Below, piece after piece: positions 55,001 to 64,000 of a stretch of 64,000 nucleotides of DNA; the first letter of the stretch is position 1; every line of letters starts with the position of its first letter. A program made the translations under genes and the position numbers. Source of the stretch: Cyanodermella asteris (lineage: Eukaryota; Ascomycota; Lecanoromycetes; Ostropales; Stictidaceae); contig UYJD01000004.1 of NCBI GenBank assembly GCA_900618795.1, positions 624,560-688,559 of the forward strand, given 5' to 3'. The notes beneath the pieces were generated by a model. The model did not search any database. It worked only from the letters and a program-made list of their open reading frames with translations, and was not told the DNA's origin.

Positions 55001-55089
55001 CATCTCGGGAGGAGCATGACGCGAGGGAACGCCAGAGGCAGGAGCAAGCACGGCTTGAGCAGGAGCGGAACGAGCATTCACTTTCCTAG
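52072..55089 (+). CDS. hos3: histone deacetylase, Hos3-type
   Basis: Single exon, 1005 aa. Hos3 is a fungus-specific zinc deacetylase, reported in yeast as acting on its own on core histones. The N-terminal 190 residues are Ser/Pro-rich and include a small tandem repeat (QPVLQPVLQPVQ). The deacetylase domain spans about 200-640: ERPERVIAIIQGL, RPPGHHCSDDHPSGFCWLNN, VDFDLHHGDGSQTITW (metal ligands D and H), FISAGFDASEYEGQGMQ (metal ligand D) and SVLEGGYSDRAL (the glycine-rich end with the catalytic tyrosine). All zinc and charge-relay residues are present. The C-terminal 365 residues are disordered, Pro/Gln-rich, with a short Glu/Arg/Gln coiled coil at the end. The start ATG is well placed after a CT-rich leader. 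Confidence 0.93.
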   Translation: MSSTDDPPERTAVQKPKSEEPMIIYPSLPTIDQPMENHAPPEHSRPQPVLQPVLQPVQHFADTRNPLSPLASPGTRSPSGLKSPVAGRAQQSISTAPSQPVLKRASSSTSLRSQRSNTPTLLKKSSMTSLRGNGTQTPPRSPISRRQSNNLGNGYAPLASPMRSMTPAMEEPPPKLAPTQASVAKEVFEKELRLQKESQVETDMAVFLHDACYGHRFSRPRTTKAGLSTIVERPERVIAIIQGLSMAYVRLGGRHLDGSYPLHPKSPIAAPPFKIKKSTRSLPLEHPAVTQVHGTEWMKELKAMCEGAEARLALDGKELTRPTAATGTTGSQKTKLHEGDLYLCAESLNALQGALGGVCDAVDAVCDESGSRRAFACVRPPGHHCSDDHPSGFCWLNNVHVGIAYAMQNHGLTHAAIVDFDLHHGDGSQTITWEHNDKVNQMHKNTPMSKKSPIGYFSLHDINSYPCEYGDIEKVQNASLCIENAHGQTVWNVHLQTWKTEDEFWRHYETRYLALIDKMRDFLRNHSKKLQAARRVSQGKANGRGPDVPLPKAAIFISAGFDASEYEGQGMQRHKVNVPTDFYARFTRDIATLSDEAGLGVDGRIISVLEGGYSDRALMSGVFSHLCGLVPVNKEPVKASGDDLADQMSGLSMDIGGKARSGEIASVDNSWWSPARLDEFEYTKTHVESPVNIPAGPKKSRGFNPTYITPTQASVAKSLPPRRSLPGQPRQQPQPVPVVVPPHPPTPPPPPVEWSSAALALSELLVPSDRQTLSCKPEELAAPRQRRARQSDIGVLTIPKSVDTTTHESGPMSAQVEGKRTGLRERKTKPVYTSDHEEKPKKSSRAPSRTTRRRTIGGAKSTTPVDETPPVPSIPVASVAIKTENGSPHVVDTRMSSQDQLKDAVSRIPVATQPPPIQRANSETQVPQQPPQSATNGAEATNHNGLGTADTRKLQGINSIDVLSGQMKRMKIKLTVPSREEHDARERQRQEQARLEQERNEHSLS

Positions 55090-57307
55090 AATTTTCTGAG
55101 ATTAGACACCCAGGATACCCGAGATACCCCCTTTGTTTATTGCAATCGAGAATGCAGAACAGACGTTTTCTGCTTATACGAAGATAAAATATGTGCAATT
55201 TTGTATAAGCGCAGCTGTCAAGCCAAATTTTGATTGGAGTTTCAACGGTGTATTATCATGATCGAGAAAGTGCTAATCGCTGAGCTTCAGGTTGGGATCA
55301 CAGTAATCGGCGCCAATTAAATCGTCAGCGAGGCAAAATCTTGATGCACACCGTTGGCGGACCTGACAACCACGCATGCCTGAGATGCCTCCATGGTTCC
55401 ATTTCAACATTTGATCAAGTGGTGACTTGGAGTGGATGTACCAATGGTCACTGCCAGCTTGCTCACCCACTTGACTTTCGAGAATGCTTCCGTTGTTGCG
55501 GAACTTTGTCAAACACCCCTGCAGCCGATAGGACCATCGCCGATGCGAGCACAAGCGCACAGAGAAACGACTCATGCGTATCAAGTGCCAACATTGGTGA
55601 GGTCAGCGGTGACGATGCAGCAGGCCCGTTTTCCTTAAACCTTGCGCCCGTTACCTCATCTGACTCTGGACAAGGGTGGGTGGGTTGTCCGCAAGTCCCA
55701 TGCTTTGCGACCACAGCAGCAGGAAAGGGTAGATCGGCCAAGATTTCTATGAAACGACAATCGTGTCAGATCCACCTTGCGAAATTCCTTGCACACCGCA
55801 TGCTTCGTCAGCGGGTAGGTAGGTAAGCTTGTCCTTCAAAGAAAAAAAATGAAGGCAGCAACCATGTCATTGTGTAACGTGTGGAGTCACGACCAGTGAG
55901 CAAATGACGATGGGAGGGCTGGAAAACGGACAGGGTGGCGAGACCGGGTGGAAGGTGAGTTTGCCGTCCCCACGTCATACCTCATACCTCAGACAGGCCC
56001 GTTGAAGCAGCAACAACAACAACGAAGAACGCAACGCATGTCTCAGCAAAAAGTGCCTGGTCTCAGGGCATCCTGTCGGGGCAAATTTCCAACGGGTGAA
56101 AAAGTAACCGTCTTTTTTCTTTCTTTCTCCTTTTTTTCCTCTCTCTCTCGAATGAATTAGCGTCGGTGTAACTCTCGTTTCATGACCGCATTCAAAAGAA
56201 GGGAATCGCGATTTCGTCGCCGATGCGACGATGCGACGATGCGACGATGCGACGATGCGAGGTGCATTTCCTGACCATCGGAACCGATTGACACCATCGA
56301 AATTTATCGCAAAAAGATAAGCAGATGGCCTTGTCGAGAGGTTTTTCTTTTCGTGGGTTCCCTTGCAGGTGAAAAAAAAGCATGCACTTGTAGTAGTGCA
56401 GAATGGCATCTCGATGTTCACTGATCGGCTCGATCGTCGTGGCGAGACACCAATGACATATGACCTGACCTTCTCCATCATGCCCTAGGAAGCTTTCCTT
56501 TATTCCCCCGCCCCTTCGTAGCTATGCTTGATTGGCTGTGTCATATAGTTTCGGATAAGATCGTCACGGCAGAGACGTTCACCTGGAATTCTGTCGATAT
56601 GTCGTTTTCGAGCGATGAGATTGCCGGCAATAATCTGTTGGAAGTCAATGATGAATCGTTTCCCACGGAAACAGCTCCCAGACTACCGAGCGTGACCTGT
56701 GCCGCGTGCTGATCGCCCGATTCGCGGATGCCAATGAGGGCTAGGAACTACAACGCGCCTATTGCACCGTACAAAGTAGGAAAGCTCCTAGAGATGTCAG
56801 CAACAAGCGTCATGGCAAAATTATCAGTGGACAATAGCAAGAAGCACATGGCGCATAGAACGACAGAGTCTGGAGTATTTAGAATCTGCAAAGTGCAGTC
56901 ATGATCATTGAAGCGTCTCTGGGATCTGAAATATTGTAGACGCCAACTCCTGCCTGAAAGCCAACGAATTCCCTTGCTATGCCCACTCAATTGTTCATGT
57001 GAAACTGGTAAATCCGCCCAACGCCTAACATGTTGCAAGGTAAATGAATGACCCCAGCCTGTATGATGAAATTCGTGACGCCCGCTAACCCAAACCGTGA
57101 GGCATGACGATGATGCCAAGATCGATCGTCGCAAAAGTCGATGAAACAAGCTTCGCAACCGGGAGAAGCTGATTCGAAAAGAAGCTCCCCAAGACAGGAT
57201 CCGATCGCGTTGTCGGCCTCAGCCGCACTGGGCGGCAGTTGCAACAACTCGTGATGACCGAGTTAACCTGGCATGGTGGAAATTGTTTGTGATCTGTGAA
57301 TTAGGCC
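55090..57307. other. gene-free stretch with simple-sequence tracts
   Basis: This 2.2-kb stretch has no supported gene. It contains a 39-nt pyrimidine tract at 56111-56149 and an 8-bp tandem repeat at 56222-56261 (listed). Frames such as 55341-55826 show no coding bias or similarity. Confidence 0.5.
56222..56261. repeat. 8-bp tandem repeat, five copies (gatgcgac)
   Basis: Four exact copies of gatgcgac and a fifth with one change (gatgcgag). A CG-containing unit is notable in a genome where repeated DNA is often mutated. Confidence 0.95.
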
Positions 57308-57577
57308 TCATGTCGATGAGACACTAGAGTTACTGGCGGTGCTCGAGTCTTTGGACAGTTGGCCGATGCTTGAGACGGGCACGTCGTCGTTGTGTGTGCG
57401 ACGTCGCGACTTGCTGGTGGCGGACTCCATTTGCTTCTGTGTGTGTTCGCGCATGACGCGCGCGTAGTGGTTAACAGCGGCGACAGGGTTGTCCAAGTCG
57501 TAGTTCTGAGCGAAATCCTCCTGGACGGGAAGAGGGTGATCGATGGAGGAAGTCGTGTAGATTGCGGCAGAAGACAT
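57308..57577 (-). CDS. small uncharacterised fungal protein, 89 aa
   Basis: Single exon, 89 aa, starting at the ATG at 57577 (MSSAAIYTTSSIDHPLPVQE). A central stretch DLDNPVAAVNHYARVMREHTQKQMESA looks like an amphipathic helix. It is followed by a basic KSRRR patch and a Ser/Thr-rich tail ending SNSSVSST. G/C-ending codon bias and composition differ from the flanks and support real coding. The pattern resembles small conserved fungal proteins of unknown role. I cannot name a family. Confidence 0.65.
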   Translation of the reverse strand: MSSAAIYTTSSIDHPLPVQEDFAQNYDLDNPVAAVNHYARVMREHTQKQMESATSKSRRRTHNDDVPVSSIGQLSKDSSTASNSSVSST

Positions 57578-60194
57578 TGTGATGGATGTATGTGTGGCAC
57601 GGAATATGTGGTCGGTATGGAGGTTTTGTCTCAAGGTTGCTGAAGTGTGGTTATGGTCGGACTCCAGGATGATGCATAGGTATCTGGGATGGGAAAGCTG
57701 GGAATTCCGTGGGCAGGCCGAATATAAAGAGGAGGAGAAGGACGACTGGTGAAGAGACTTGTTCGGCGGCTGGCCAACGAGCGAGCAGAGTCAGCGGCGG
57801 GGGCACGATTGTTGCATGAGAGAGGATTAGCGTGCTAGTGCGTCAGGGCCTGGCGGTTTGGTAGCCAGGGGTGCGGTGCCTCGTTGCAGGTGATATACAG
57901 AGCGCTGGTGACGAGTGCTGAGGCGATGGAGGAGCGACGGCGAGTCAAGGTTGAATGTCGAGGATAAAACGCAGACAGGCCGGCGGGCACTCAGGGTCCA
58001 CAGTCAGCCAGCCACCCGCAGAATCCCAAGGTCGCGACCAATTCTGACCTCAGACCCCTACTGGACCCTGATGCGTGCAACGACCCGCAATCCAGCATCC
58101 GCTCCCCGACAGCCTACCACTCTACCCTCCCTTGTCACCATTTCTCCTCTGGGACGACAGCTTCATCATGACAGCACCGGGGCCTTGAGCCAGCCCGTCT
58201 GGCACCACCAGCCGACTCTCGATCCCCGACCACCCTTGCTTGTTCCGTCCATCATCCGCTTCTCATTCGCCAGAGTCAATCTAAAGGTGCTTTGCAAGCT
58301 TGACGTCGCGTGCCTTCGTTCTGGCCGCGTAGTGCTGATTAGAGATATAGCGTCTGGCACTGCAAAGCCGCCCGGCTTCCACATGCCACTTAACATGTAC
58401 ACCACCGCGTCGCGGCTTTGCGATACTTTTATCAATTGTCAGGGATGCCGACCGGCTATTTTCGTCCCTCGACACGTTGGCCATCATCGAGCACGAGTCT
58501 GAGGTGAATCCCTTTGCTGCTCCACTCTTCCCATACACCAAATTGAATGGAGACTGCTGACCTTGTCACACGACGCTTCAATTCTGCCATCTACAACGAC
58601 ATCAATAGGCTAGCACAGCACTAACGGCGTAGTGCCGCACACCAACCCACCTGTACTCATGCCACACAACGCATGATTCGTCCTATCGGCTTTCCGGGCG
58701 TTGCCTGATGGCAGGGGCGCCTACCTCGGTCGCAAGAGAGAGCTCAGCGTATATCCTCCCTCAAATAGTGGAAATGTCGACTCTAGGCTCGGCACGTTTG
58801 CGCCGACTGGCGCTGGGTGGAGCCGATCAATCTGTCTCGAGCCTGCATGTGGAGTCAAGATTCTGCCATAACGTTGTTTTGCAGGTTCACCATACCTGGA
58901 TATCGCAGTTCGTCGATGTCAGTGGCTGCAGCAGGATGAACCGCACATATTCTGCCGCTCTTACACAGCGCCTTGCCGTCCGCCGGGACCCCTAAAACGA
59001 TGCCGGATCGTCAGAGGCACAAGCTGTGGCCGCTCCATCGACCAGGGCTGCCGCACGACTCAGAGCCCTCGGAACGCTCCGCTGTCAGCAGTAGCGTCAC
59101 CGACGACGTCGCCAGCTCCGCACGGCAGGAAACAGACGTAGAGCTCCTTCTTGAGGTACACGAGCAGCAGGGCAGATTTAGACGCAACTCACAGGTACCG
59201 CAACCCCACCAACGACGTCTTTGGCCCAAGCGTCCAGGCCAAGATGACATCGCCTATGACGGCCAACCGTCAGACCAGTCGCTTCTGACATGAGCATCCC
59301 GCTTCTTCAACTCCCAACGCCGTCATGGAGCCGCAGTTTCATCCACATCCGACGACAAGGTTGCTACAAGTCCCGAAGCTAAGGTTTTTCGACGTCAGGA
59401 TTCGCGCGTCAATGTGTGATCTCCAAAGCCCTCGCTCGCCCTCCAGATCGAAATTTGCCCTGCGATCGGCCATGCCTTGTGCAGGGGTCTGACATGATTC
59501 TCAGCACTTTGTTTGATCGCGTGCTGAAATGCATCTTCATAGCCTGGACCCATGGATTGAATGCATGCGGCTCTATTTGATCTCGTTTGACCATACGGAA
59601 AATCGACTGTCATCCAGTCGCCATGGTCGGCACAAGACTGGTCCAAGTGATCGTCGCCAGGTCCCGGCGTGGTCTTGATCGAATCAGGAAGAATCCCATC
59701 GGGTGTTGCATCGAACATTACAATCAGCTGTACATGGGCTTTCTGGTTTACATCGGCGATTTTGAAAGTGATCTTGCGCGGACTGGTGTTTGTCTCTGAT
59801 GATGCCTGTCCAAAGCTAGATGTGCGAAGTATGTCGAGCGACAAGGAACGCGCTCTATCTATCTCCTAGATTGGATTGAATTTGTAAAGCTGTCTGCTGT
59901 ACTGGGGTGCTAGAATTCATCATCATTGCAGCAGCTTTTCAAGGATCTACCAATTACCAAAAAAATTGATAGCTACATTTACGTCGCTGGACCATACTAT
60001 TTGCATGCATGTAACAATGAGGTTCCCACGATCGCGCAACGCTCTTAGTCGATGGTTTTCGGCACTTTGCATACAGAATTTTGGCACCAATTTCCTTCTG
60101 GAGTTCATCATATTCGTGCAACTGTTGCCATAAAAGGTTATCAATATAGTCACTTTCGACCGAGACATACTCTTCGACTCATATACGACCGACC
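57578..60194. other. 2.6-kb gene-poor region
   Basis: No gene is confidently supported. A minus-strand frame at 59395-59844 has some coding-like features but no ATG at its 5' end (see rejected items). No RNA gene or repeat was recognised. Confidence 0.45.
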
Positions 60195-62036
60195 TCACTT
60201 CTTTCGCGGCGTAAACTTCAGGTTCAGATCGGCCAAAGCGATCGTGAACATATCCTTGCTCTCCTCAATGAAAGCCTTTCCGTCCTCGCCAGGCGCAAAC
60301 TCGATGTCGAACTGCGTCACAAGCAGCGTGATGATGGTCCTCAGCTCCATAAGTGCCAGGCCTTTGCCGATGCATCCGTATGGTCCCAAGGAGAACGGAG
60401 CAAACGCCCTCTGGTGCTTGACCAGCTCTGGCTTGGAATACCATCGCTCAGGAATAAACTCGTCAGGCTTCTCGCAGACCTTTTCGCTACGATTTACCGT
60501 ATACATTGGAATGCCGATTGTGACGTGCGGAGGCACATAGTGCTCACCAACTTTGAGGCCGTCTGCAGGTGTGACACGCAATACTCCCGACGGAACCGGT
60601 GGGAAGAGTCGCAGACCCTCGTTAATCACGCCGTTCAGATGATCGCATTTCTCGACCACTCCAACGTTGAAGCTGCTTATCTGCTGATTTTCGACCAAAG
60701 GATCCAACTCTTCCCGGAGCTTATCGATGTGCGAGGGTTCCTTGCAGAGGCGATAGAAAATATGCGTCATAGTAGCAGCTGTCGTGTCGCTGCCAGCAAC
60801 AATCACAAGACGCGAGTCGCCCGTCAGCCAGAGCTTGTTCGTCTCTTCGTCGCCCATGGCAGAGGTCTGGTCTACATCAAGGAGGTAAGACATGATGTCT
60901 GGCTCTTGGGGCTTGTTCTGCTCGAGAAGATGAGTATCAAATTTTCTCATCTCGCTGTGCATCGACTTACTTTCTTCCGCTTCTCCACCTGGTCATTGCA
61001 ATAGTTGATGAATCGCATAAAGCCAGCGGAAAGGAATGGAATCTTGGACAGAATGATGAAAGCCCATGGCGCGGGCGTGAACATACCAATGGGCTTGGTC
61101 CCTTCATGCAGGAGCTCCATGGCGAAATGCGATTGACCAGAGGTAAGCATGTCAAAGGATTTTCCAAACGCCAATTCACTGCGTCCGTTAGCTTTTCGCC
61201 AGGTGATACATTGCGCATCTGTCTCCCAGACTTACCCCATCACATCGAATGAGTAAAACATGAACCATTTGCTCATATTCAGACCATCAGCACCCTTCGC
61301 CTTGAGCTGGTCCAAGAACGTGTTGGCGAATCCGACAACTCTGCTCTCATAATTGCGGAGCGACTCAGCGTTGAAGCCCTTGTCCCAGACGCGTCTTCTC
61401 TTGCTGTGGATCTGCTTGTCGCGTGCATTGTGCAAGGACACGAGCGGCAGACTGAGGTCATACCACGGTGCCTTGTAGCACTTTGAGCGAGGGCCCAGGA
61501 CCGCATCGACTGCGTCCGGGTCGGTGACTGAAACTTCGTTGGGGCCTGCGCATTCAATTAGGCACATACGTCTCCTACAACGATCCTTCTACATCAAAGC
61601 CGCACTGACCAACACGCACGTATTCACCGTATTTCTTGTGCATCGCATCCAGCTTCCGGAAGTTGTCCAACGGCCCCAGCTGCGCGACATGCCACAGCTT
61701 GCTCGTCTTGTACATGAACGGACCGGGAAACTTGGATAGTCGGTGGAAGAAGAGCCTGTATACTAGCATGCTGCTGAACAGCCCACCGAGCCACGAGCTC
61801 GTCAGGGCCGACGAGGCGAAAAGCGCTCCCGAGACATCGTGCGTCAGGCTGAAAAAGCCGTATGTGATGAGAATCGGGACGAAGAACAGGAGTTGGACAT
61901 AGCGCACACTCTCTTGGTGGTGTTCGCCCTTGATGAAGTACATGAGGTGCGATACAACACCGAGGGAGGCGGCTATGCCGCATACAAGCCCGAGAGGTGG
62001 CAGTGGACTGCTGGAAGATGGTGAAGTGGGAGCCAT
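60195..62036 (-). CDS. cytochrome P450 monooxygenase
   Basis: Four exons: 62036-61610, 61545-61236, 61178-60971 and 60917-60195. Introns are 64, 57 and 53 nt. The product is 555 aa. The N-terminus has several hydrophobic segments (LGLVCGIAASLGVVSHLMYF, LLFFVPILITYGFF) that anchor it in the ER, then FHRLSKFPGPF, the proline-rich hinge. Conserved P450 motifs are the I-helix AGSDTTAATM, the K-helix EGLRLFPPVP (ExxR), PERW near residue 452 and the heme loop FSLGPYGCIGKGLAL with the cysteine ligand. The splice at 60918/60970 joins VEKRKK to NKPQEPDIMSYLL. No other secondary-metabolite gene lies nearby, so a stand-alone detoxification or catabolic role is as likely as biosynthesis. No CYP family can be given. 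Confidence 0.94.
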
Positions 62037-62924
62037 GTTGGAAGAGGTCAGCTCATCCGTAAACACAGTGAGCAGGCGCAATCAGGAACAAAAAATGTCA
62101 ACGAAGTTAGAAGATTGAGACCGGAAAGCACGAGACACGAGGGCGTAAGAAGGGGTTTATTCTTCAGTTCACCCTTTCGAGGACCGCAAGCAGTGACGCC
62201 GTTGCCGAAACACCATCCACGTTACCGAAGGCCGGGGCGGGCGGGGAGTAATGGCATCGCGTCGCGATAGAGTTTCATGGCCCGCCAGAACTTGCACCTG
62301 GAAATCGTGGCATGCAAGGCGCGATGATGCTGCTTGGGCCTGATCGTGAGGCCTCAGAAGTGCTGCACTTTCTGTTGGTGTTTCGATGTGAATGCGGGGA
62401 AGTGTGGAGGATCTGCTGCCGCGGAAGCAAACATGCGAGCTCCGATGTCATTTGAGCGCTGCTGATTGGCTCGGCACATTTCGGAGGCTTCCAATATGAC
62501 CTCCTACCTGGGATTATTGACACTTTCGCTTGCTGACGCTTGTCGTTGAAGTTGAACGGTGACAGCTCCAGCTATCAAGTATCGGTCGACTTCAATTACA
62601 AGTAATTCGACAATTTCGTGAAGGCAGTCGGGCCCGTGTCCCGCTCTCAGTGCTCTGACATCGGAAGCAGCGTTTTTCCAGGTTTATTATTAATGTATTT
62701 CGAGAATAGGAATCTGTTCGCTCGGTGTCCTTTGACGCCAAAATTTTACCCTGATTGATAGGAATTATCAACTACAGACTGTCTCGACCTCCTGTCTGAC
62801 AGAGTCCTTTGCTCTGAACTGTTGTACCAGCCGCGGACATGCCCGCGTCCTGGTTGGCCTTGTGAGTCCCTGAACTTCATGCCATCTCATTCGAACCGGT
62901 CAAGACAGTGGTTGAATGTCGCCT
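62037..62924. other. intergenic region upstream of the P450
   Basis: In these 888 bp no gene, RNA or repeat was recognised. A GC-rich patch (ggccggggcgggcggg) lies near 62230. Confidence 0.5.
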
Positions 62925-64000
62925 CTATTGCTCGTATTCCGGCTCTAAGCGATGAGCGTGACCTTGAAATCTCCGGTCCTGGTGAGGGTTCGGTCCGTAA
63001 GGGTCTATAAGAGCGCGTGGTTTTGATCCCGATCTCCTTTCTCCAAGAGGTGTATTGTTTGGGTTCTTTGGATGGAAGTGTCCGCGCCGATTCGATCGAG
63101 CGCTGCTTCCTGTGCGGTCGCTTTGTTTCAGAGGCGAAAGCCTGACCGGAAGACTGTATGGCTCATGCCTAGGCAGAGATTCATTTACTTGTGGCAAAGA
63201 TCTCCTAGCCCGGAGGGGCGGCGGATCGTTGTCGTCCAGAAAATTCGGGTTCATGTCAGACGGCTGGTACGCTGGAGAGGGGTCCGCAGGCGGCAGATGG
63301 ATTTGCCAATGTGCGAGATCTGGCAACATTTGTATAGTCCCATGATTCTGTGGCGAGTCCAAACTTGCGCGTTGCCTCGGAGGGTCTTCGTTAGGAGGGC
63401 TGGATGGGACGGCCGTCAGTGTTTCGTTGCATCGGACAGGTGGCGTGGCTCTGTTGGCCACTAAAGTCTGCGAGGCATCAGACGGCCAGTGAGCTTCACC
63501 TCGGCGACCTGCGGATGATCTGGAACGAGTTTGCACGTCAGGCAATGAGCGTCGCTTGTCCAACGACTCATCTCTATGACGGCGTCTGGAACGACTTTTC
63601 GGCTCGGAGTTTTGTTGGGCTCCTGTGGTAGATACAGGTCGCGACAGTGATCTTTTCGATCTTTTCCGTGAAGGTCCCTTGGATTTGTTCCTTGAAGGAT
63701 TGAGTCGGTCCCTTTCGCGCGAGCGGCCGCCTCGCTCAGAATTAGCATTGTCAGCTTCAGTTTCGCTTCCGATTGTGACGGGTTCTACGGGCAGAGCAGG
63801 CATGGCTCTCGGGCGGGTGTCGCCCCACGAAGACGTCTGTTTTGCAAGGCCCTGCGCCGTAGCCAAGCTACGTTCCTGCAAAGATTCGAAATTTGTAGGC
63901 TGGCCTGGGAAGCGATTATTCGCGGAACGGCTACTGTATAACACGACAAGTTCATGGATCTTTTCAAGGTCTCGCCCCGCTTTGTGTTTGCTGCTTGATA
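62925..64000 (-). CDS. 3' part of a gene for a basic, disordered protein (runs off the window)
   Basis: The frame is open from the right edge of the window to a stop at 62925, about 358 residues. The visible N-terminal part (GRDLEKIHELVVLYSSRSAN) may be the end of a folded helical segment. The rest is low complexity: Arg/Ser dipeptides (RSKRSLSRPVS, KSRSRRRHRDES), proline-rich stretches and conserved-looking short motifs (DLAHWQIHLPPADPSPAY, NPNFLDDNDPPPL). It has no membrane segment. The start and any upstream domains lie outside the window. It resembles regulatory or cytoskeletal fungal proteins with RS-rich linkers. No family is recognised. Confidence 0.7.
   Translation of the reverse strand, partial: SSSKHKAGRDLEKIHELVVLYSSRSANNRFPGQPTNFESLQERSLATAQGLAKQTSSWGDTRPRAMPALPVEPVTIGSETEADNANSERGGRSRERDRLNPSRNKSKGPSRKRSKRSLSRPVSTTGAQQNSEPKSRSRRRHRDESLDKRRSLPDVQTRSRSSAGRRGEAHWPSDASQTLVANRATPPVRCNETLTAVPSSPPNEDPPRQRASLDSPQNHGTIQMLPDLAHWQIHLPPADPSPAYQPSDMNPNFLDDNDPPPLRARRSLPQVNESLPRHEPYSLPVRLSPLKQSDRTGSSARSNRRGHFHPKNPNNTPLGERRSGSKPRALIDPYGPNPHQDRRFQGHAHRLEPEYEQ

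Noticed and set aside
59395-59844. 149-codon minus-strand frame beside the P450
   Set aside because: Some segments look protein-like (ITFKIADVNQKAHVQLIVMF), but the 5' end starts at TTG, not ATG, and no family is recognised; it could be a decayed gene fragment.
60195-62036. P450 as the core of a secondary-metabolite cluster
   Set aside because: No backbone synthase, transporter or cluster regulator lies within the window around it.

Overview
The window reads as nuclear DNA of a filamentous ascomycete (Pezizomycotina, most likely Dothideomycetes). Genes are compact and eukaryotic, with many 46-64 nt GT-AG introns, housekeeping proteins of clear fungal type, a CarO/Leptosphaeria-type microbial rhodopsin and lineage-specific secreted and F-box proteins. 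One scaffold gap (552 N) lies at 38735-39286. I found no LTR element, retrovirus-like element, LINE, CRISPR array or intact DNA transposon. The exon coordinates were worked out by hand from splice signals and reading-frame continuity.

Layout. 1-1.95 kb is gene-free and holds a diverged tandem duplication. 1.95-13 kb is dense: a kinase-like gene (-), TFB3/MAT1 (+), UBA4 (-), cytochrome c1 (-), SLX9 (-), the mitoribosomal GTPase DAP3/mS29 (-) and RRS1 (+). 13.3-25.4 kb holds a RhoGAP (-), BET2 (+), a U1-type zinc-finger protein (+) and the rhodopsin (+), with a 2.2 kb gene-free stretch before the rhodopsin. 26.7-37.6 kb holds CAF-1 p60 (+), a secreted protein (+), an odd two-frame gene (+), a TDT/SLAC1-type transporter (+), RPS2 (+) and an FAD monooxygenase (-). 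After the gap come a serine carboxypeptidase (-), 4 kb of gene-poor DNA with a tRNA-Pro-like gene, an F-box protein (+), RRP8 (-), thymidylate synthase (+), queuine tRNA-ribosyltransferase (-) and a Hos3-type deacetylase (+). The last 9 kb are sparse: a small conserved-looking protein (-), a P450 (-) and the 3' part of a gene that runs off the right end (-).

How the genes relate. This is ordinary eukaryotic gene order, not an operon or a metabolite cluster. Translation is over-represented: RRS1, SLX9, RRP8 and RPS2 act in cytosolic ribosome biogenesis, DAP3 in the mitochondrial ribosome, and UBA4 (wobble-U thiolation through Urm1) and TGT (queuosine) in tRNA modification. Two head-to-head pairs, DAP3/RRS1 and RRP8/thymidylate synthase, share promoters of about 250 bp. 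The second promoter carries an exact MluI cell-cycle box next to an S-phase gene.

Most interesting signals: a near-perfect 20-bp hairpin inside the first intron of RPS2; a tRNA-Pro(CGG) gene whose body is intact but whose acceptor stem is mispaired; a gene whose coding signal changes frame exactly at a TAA codon; a transporter whose in-frame TGA is removed only if a 60-nt intron is assumed; and a kinase with DLD in place of DFG. I did not find a convincing multi-gene novel system.
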